Shown here piece by piece: positions 59,481 to 64,000 of a stretch of DNA of 64,000 nt (position 1 is the first letter of the stretch; each line of letters opens with the position of its first letter). The notes beneath the pieces are model-generated. The model ran no database searches. It was not told the DNA's origin and saw only the letters and a program-made list of their open reading frames with translations. The stretch comes from Protopterus annectens (Eukaryota > Chordata > Ceratodontiformes > Protopteridae), in the NCBI RefSeq assembly GCF_019279795.1, contig NC_056743.1, forward strand, positions 872,382,978 through 872,446,977. Direction: 5' to 3'. The position numbers were made by a program, and so were the translations under genes.

Positions 59481-62312
59481 CAAGGGGAGCACAAATGAGT
59501 GTCTGGAGCTATAAACCTACTGTGAAGAGACCAACCACTCTCTGCAGCTGAAACAGAAGAAACAAGTAAGTCTGCTTAGAAGATAGCATAGCACATAAGT
59601 AAAAATGTCATAGATAAAAAGCTGCAAATCTCTTGAAAGTTTTAAAATTAAAGCAGTAATTCAGAGAATTCCCATTCCAAGTGGATGGGCAGAGAAATCT
59701 GATGCAATGGGAAGGATATAAACTGGCATATTCTGGGACACCGTTCACTGTGGGAGAGACAGCCTTCAGCTAAAAACAAAATTATGTCAGTGCAGCAGTT
59801 CAGAACAGGCCATTTTGCAGCAGAACCAATTATAAAGTAATGTACAGCTTGCTATATTTTGGTTTTAGCGCCATCCGTGAGACACATCAGATCATGTTGA
59901 ATACACAAAGAAGCCTGTTACATACAGATGGAATTTGTGGCCTGAACATGTAGGAAAATAAGATTTTTGGTTTTAGAAGCATCAGCTTACTAGTCCCACA
60001 TCAGTAAATCATCTGTCCAGACACTTTCTTGGGTTGGGGAGAGTTGGCATAATGGTTTAAGTATTTATCTCCCAGACAAAGTAAAGGGTTTGATTCTCAC
60101 ATTGGGAAATTGGCTAGGCTTACAATGGCTGAAAAGGGCAACTAGCCTGGTACTACCTATGAGACCTTGGTACTTATTCTCCTGGGCCCCCCCTTCACTC
60201 CCAGTTCATGGCTCTCTCACCACAGAAACTGGTCCATAGCACAAGTATTTGTGACCACATGTAGAAGGCTGGAACTTGTACGTGAATGGCAAGCCCATCT
60301 TTTTGTGAAAGGAAGCTGGTGTGACAGTTCTGAAGTTGATTGAACCCATGTGAGGACAGCTTGGGGCAGAGGGCCTCCAGGTTTTCTACTTTTGTATAAC
60401 ATACATGCATTGTGACATGGTGATTTCATGAGGAAGCAAACCTACAGAATTAGGGAGTGGTATCCTAAACTGCCTCTGCTCCCTGCCCACACCCTGATTG
60501 CTTCAAAGTCATCTGCCAAACCAGAAAATAACCATCGGAAAGAGCACATCCTTCCCTATTCTGGTTTGTCATGGATGACATGGTCACAGTATTTATTGAC
60601 TCAGCTTGGTGGGCATGTGGGACAGAGCACTGCACTAAAGAGAGGAGAGCAGCTCTGTGGAGAAAGGCAAAAATCTACAAGTTTGTAGGTGTCTGGGGGA
60701 AGTAAAAGAAATACAATACTGCCACAGTGGTTTTGCCAGCTTTGTGATGTCAGCAACCTGTCTTTGTAAGACAAGTGCAAACCTTTTGAAATTGAATGTA
60801 GAAAAAGGATGCTCAGAGTTTCAGGCAACATTCAGTAGTCCCAACAATAGACTGCCATTTGTTTATTGTTTTTGTAACTTTTGTTGTGCCATATGACGTT
60901 TAAGCTGGTAGCAAAAAGTAAATAAAGCAGATATTAGCTGGTACATTACCACTAGTTCATTACCACTGCTGTACAGTTTCAGCATCAAATGAGACGTGAT
61001 TAAAAATTGGGGTATGTGTCTGGATAGTAAGCAATGCCAATTCGTACAAGCCCAGTCTCCACCCACCAAAAAGGAATTTGATAATAGAAGCCCCCTTTAG
61101 CAAAGATTATATAGCCAACTGTAATAGTCATTAAAGAGGAAAAACAACATTCTGAAGAAATTGCTCAGCTGTTTCTGCCCCTGGAAGTTAAGGCACATGG
61201 GTAGGCCATAGCTGGACAGGTCAGAGCCAGCTGTACGATTTTGAAATATGAATAGCAATAACTGCAAGAAGTATGATGCACATTGGCTGTGGAAGGCTCC
61301 AAAACATCAAAGATTCCTACAATCTGCAAAGATATGGTAATTGTTTGCATGATGCGTAGCATGTAGGAGTAAGTACAGTTGTAGTTGCAACTTGTGCATT
61401 TCATTCTCTAATGAAACAATGACATTAGGCCAGCCCAGCTACTAAGGTTGTACTCTTTTGAGCTTGCAATGGTAGGAAAGATCATGCCCTAACTGCAGGA
61501 CGTGTAGGCCTAAGCAATTTGCAAACCTTTCTGTTCTCGGACAAACATCCCGTATGTCACTGATGTTCCACTGTTGCCCAGGCTACAGAAGTGCATTCTT
61601 CGATCCTTCTTACTGTGTGATGCATCCTCTGTTTTTGGGTCAGTAAAGCTGCATGGTTTAAAACTTCAATATTACATGTAGCATATTAGTACTGCTTTCT
61701 TTCTGGGAGTGTCCTGGTCCTTTATTGTGCCCCTGAAGGTGTTTTCAAGTGACTTAAAAGAACAGTGCAGCTGTATTTGTTTTTACCACGGAGCAATTCT
61801 GTAAGAATGGTTTAGTCCTCTGGTAGCACTAGCAACAATCATTAACAACAGCACTGATGAAATTCTCAAACAGAAGGTGATTGTGCTACTGCCTTTAGAG
61901 CACAAATAGGAATAATTTATGATGGGTAACAAATGTTTTGGTAAATGTATTTTGAATGGAAAGCTTTTATGGAGGGGGGGGTCTTCTCACAAAATGTGAA
62001 TTGTATATCTCTCTGTATGCTGGTGTTGTCTGTACAGATATCTTCCTTTGTTTATTTTATCAGCTCTTACATCTCCATCTGTAAAAGATGGGATAAGTGT
62101 GTATGTGTACCATCAGAAATATGGCCATATAAGGAAACTTTACCTGGCTCAAGGACAAACAAGAAATTGTGCTATTTGCTGCTTTTTACACTACATTGTA
62201 TCATATATGATTATAAATTTGCTATTCTTTACATTTTTAAGTTACAGTAAATAATTTGGAACTTCAAGTTAACAATATACAAACGTATGTGTCATGTTTT
62301 TCTTTCCAATAG
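59481..62312. other. No gene recognised, 3' part of sp5l intron
   Basis: No coding or RNA gene seen. Whether conserved enhancers lie here cannot be judged without comparison to other species. Confidence 0.5.
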
Positions 62313-63293
62313 GACAGAACACCCAGTTCTTCTCCCAACGGTGAAATTCATCCACCACTTTCATTCTTGGCAACCGGTTGTGGACAAGTCCGACAGATTG
62401 GACAATCTGTTTCAGAATTCCCTCCAGTCTCATATGACTCTTTTGTTGGGTCTGCTTCTGGAATGTTTCAGCTTTGGAGCAATGATGTCACTCCATCATC
62501 TGGAATCAGTACGCATGGTGTGCCTTTTGGGGTTCCAAAAGTTCAGTATCATGGCCACCTCTCAACACCACTAGGAACTCATGAATTGCCTCTAACTCCA
62601 CCTGCAGATCATTCCTATAATTTGGAACTCTCACCAATGAAAGTCCTGGCTCCTCAGGTTCCAGCGAACGTGTCTTACTCGTATCCAGAAACACCTGTGA
62701 CACAGAATTTTCCTAATTTCATACAGAGCTCCCCCATGACTTCCAGGCATTTATCAACAACGCATCATGAAGATGCCACTTGGTGGAGCATACAGCAGTC
62801 AAGCTCCGGGACCCCCCACTCATTTCATTTAGGAAGATCAGTGATTTTAGGACATCAGCCACAGATAGCTGCACTCCTTCAGAACTCTTCCAAGGGTGTT
62901 CTAAGTTCTACTAGACGTTGCAGGAGATGCAGATGCCCTAACTGCCAGTCTCCAAGTAGCAGTGATGAACCTGGAAAGAAAAAACTTCATGTCTGCCACC
63001 TTCCTGGATGCGAAAAAGTCTATGGGAAAACATCCCATTTAAAAGCCCATTTGAGGTGGCATGCAGGAGAGAGGCCCTTTGTTTGCAACTGGATCTTTTG
63101 TGGCAAGAGCTTCACAAGGTCAGATGAGCTCCAAAGACACCTCAGGACTCACACTGGTGAGAAAAGATTCTGTTGCCAGCAATGTGGGAAGCGTTTTATG
63201 AGAAGTGATCACCTCTCAAAACATGTGAAGACCCATCAGAATAGGAAGCCCAAAGCTGGTAGCTCTCATGTAGAGAGCATGAAGAGAGAATAG
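62313..63293 (+). CDS. sp5l: sp5l exon 2: Sp5-like zinc-finger transcription factor, residues 19-344
   Basis: This exon follows an AG acceptor (62311-62312) and ends with TAG at 63291. Joined to exon 1 it gives 344 residues, somewhat shorter than human SP5 (398). Landmarks: an Sp-box-like [10 protein letters not shown] (about 32-41), [12 protein letters not shown] (about 109-120), DATWWSI near 172, [11 protein letters not shown] near 200, the Buttonhead box [11 protein letters not shown] (219-229), then three C2H2 fingers at about 246-268, 276-298 and 306-326. Recognition residues are KHA, RER and RHK, those of all Sp/KLF factors that bind GC boxes. [20 protein letters not shown] and the CQQC of finger 3 favour sp5l over sp5. 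It is a nuclear DNA-binding regulator, and Sp5-class factors act in Wnt-controlled tail and mesoderm development. No break is seen. The paralogue assignment is less certain than the subfamily. Confidence 0.92.
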   Translation, partial: DRTPSSSPNGEIHPPLSFLATGCGQVRQIGQSVSEFPPVSYDSFVGSASGMFQLWSNDVTPSSGISTHGVPFGVPKVQYHGHLSTPLGTHELPLTPPADHSYNLELSPMKVLAPQVPANVSYSYPETPVTQNFPNFIQSSPMTSRHLSTTHHEDATWWSIQQSSSGTPHSFHLGRSVILGHQPQIAALLQNSSKGVLSSTRRCRRCRCPNCQSPSSSDEPGKKKLHVCHLPGCEKVYGKTSHLKAHLRWHAGERPFVCNWIFCGKSFTRSDELQRHLRTHTGEKRFCCQQCGKRFMRSDHLSKHVKTHQNRKPKAGSSHVESMKRE

Positions 63294-64000
63294 AATAACA
63301 GTTAAATTAGTATGTGGAAAGGATACAAATAATTGTAAAAAAAAAATGTTTAGAATTTGCAAGTGGAAGAGACCACTGGTGAGTAATGCACTGCAATCTT
63401 CATGACAATCGACATTTCAGTAAAAGTTTGACACTGTTATTAGAAAAGCAGCAGAATAGCTGTTACCAGCAGCTTTACTCCACACCTTGCATGTGGAAGC
63501 ATTTGTCATTTGCTGGGTATTATGTCCAGACAAGGAGGTATTGCAGTTCTTTTTACTGAACCAGCATCAGTATTAATATTTTTCTACTGACAAGAGTATT
63601 TCTACTTATAGGGGTATATGAATCCTTGCTCGGGGGCTACTCATGAGGTTAAAGTCTTCCATGCAGCCCAACAGACTGGATTGTTTTATTTATTTGTGGG
63701 GTTTTTTTTTGTTTTTTTTTTTGTATGGAGTCTTTACCACTGGTTAATTTGCTGTCAGGACCAGCCTAGCACCTTAAGAAATGCTGTCTTTACTGTAGTA
63801 CAGCTGGTTTGTAATATGTGTATTCTAATGACTCATGAGACAGTTTGTAACTCTGAGATCCAGAATGCTTGGAATACTGACATTTGAGCCAGGCTGCGGC
63901 ACTAGAACATGCAGCTGCTTTTATTGTGTTCTACAATGTTTGTAACATTTGTGCATGGTTTGTGCCGGCTTTAAATGAGATTTATATTTATTGACCTTAA
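63294..64000 (+). other. sp5l: sp5l 3' UTR (partial)
   Basis: AT-rich sequence with T-runs (63703-63722) follows the stop codon. No AATAAA is seen before the window ends, so the poly(A) site probably lies beyond. Confidence 0.6.

Larger units (their letters stand above)
48785..62312 (+). other. sp5l: sp5l intron, 13.5 kb
   Basis: Begins GTACGT and ends TTTTCTTTCCAATAG, a good pyrimidine tract and acceptor. Sp5-type genes in compact genomes have a far shorter intron. This one has been enlarged by MITEs (49327, 49673, 50716), SINEs (55980, 56597, 56797), microsatellites and a DIRS relic (57660-59480). I see no coding segment inside that looks like an extra exon. Confidence 0.88.

Overview
The window is vertebrate genomic DNA that is mostly transposon-derived, with one recognisable host gene. 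That gene is a Sp5-subfamily zinc-finger transcription factor on the + strand, best matched to sp5l (the Sp5-like paralogue of fish and amphibians). It is split into an 18-codon first exon (48731-48784), a 13.5-kb intron and a 326-codon second exon (62313-63291 plus stop). The sp5l identity, the swollen intron and the repeat mix (L2- and CR1-type LINEs, DIRS retrotransposons, a Penelope-like element, a gamma-like endogenous retrovirus, tRNA-derived SINEs, MITEs, many CA/TA microsatellites) point to a non-amniote vertebrate with a fairly large genome, such as an amphibian or a non-teleost fish. The sequence alone does not settle the species.

Layout. 1-7190: an L2-like LINE carrying a SINE, a compound CA microsatellite and MITE fragments. 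7194-11076: an old LTR retrotransposon with a SCAN-like gag relic and a 5-bp target-site duplication (TSD). 12600-14080: TA/CA/GT microsatellites enclosing an inverted-repeat element with a telomere-like 72-bp minisatellite, followed by a long-TIR MITE. 14350-15640: a Ty3/gypsy RT scrap and an L2-like LINE fragment. 15750-21350: a DIRS retrotransposon with inverted ends. 22780-25320: a purine-rich tract that flips to a pyrimidine-rich, degenerate CCCTAA tract. 26330-26960: a compound tandem repeat.

27240-42680 is a set of nested insertions. An L2-like LINE was split by a solo LTR (C). That LTR was hit at its end by a second solo LTR (D) and in its middle by a complete-length but broken endogenous retrovirus. 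The retrovirus 5' LTR was then interrupted by a Penelope-like element that still carries a hammerhead ribozyme motif and is flanked by a direct duplication of about 425 bp. Short TSDs are readable for each LTR layer.

45350-46740 is a CR1-type LINE on the - strand. The sp5l promoter region (about 47990-48730) is locally CpG-rich and has TCF/LEF-type motifs, CCAAT boxes and a GC box. The sp5l intron holds two MITE families, SINEs including a head-to-head pair, and a second DIRS relic. The window ends inside the sp5l 3' UTR.

No operon-like or defence-like gene system is visible. The most unusual signals are the Penelope insertion with its long duplication and ribozyme, and the telomere-like minisatellite inside an inverted-repeat element.
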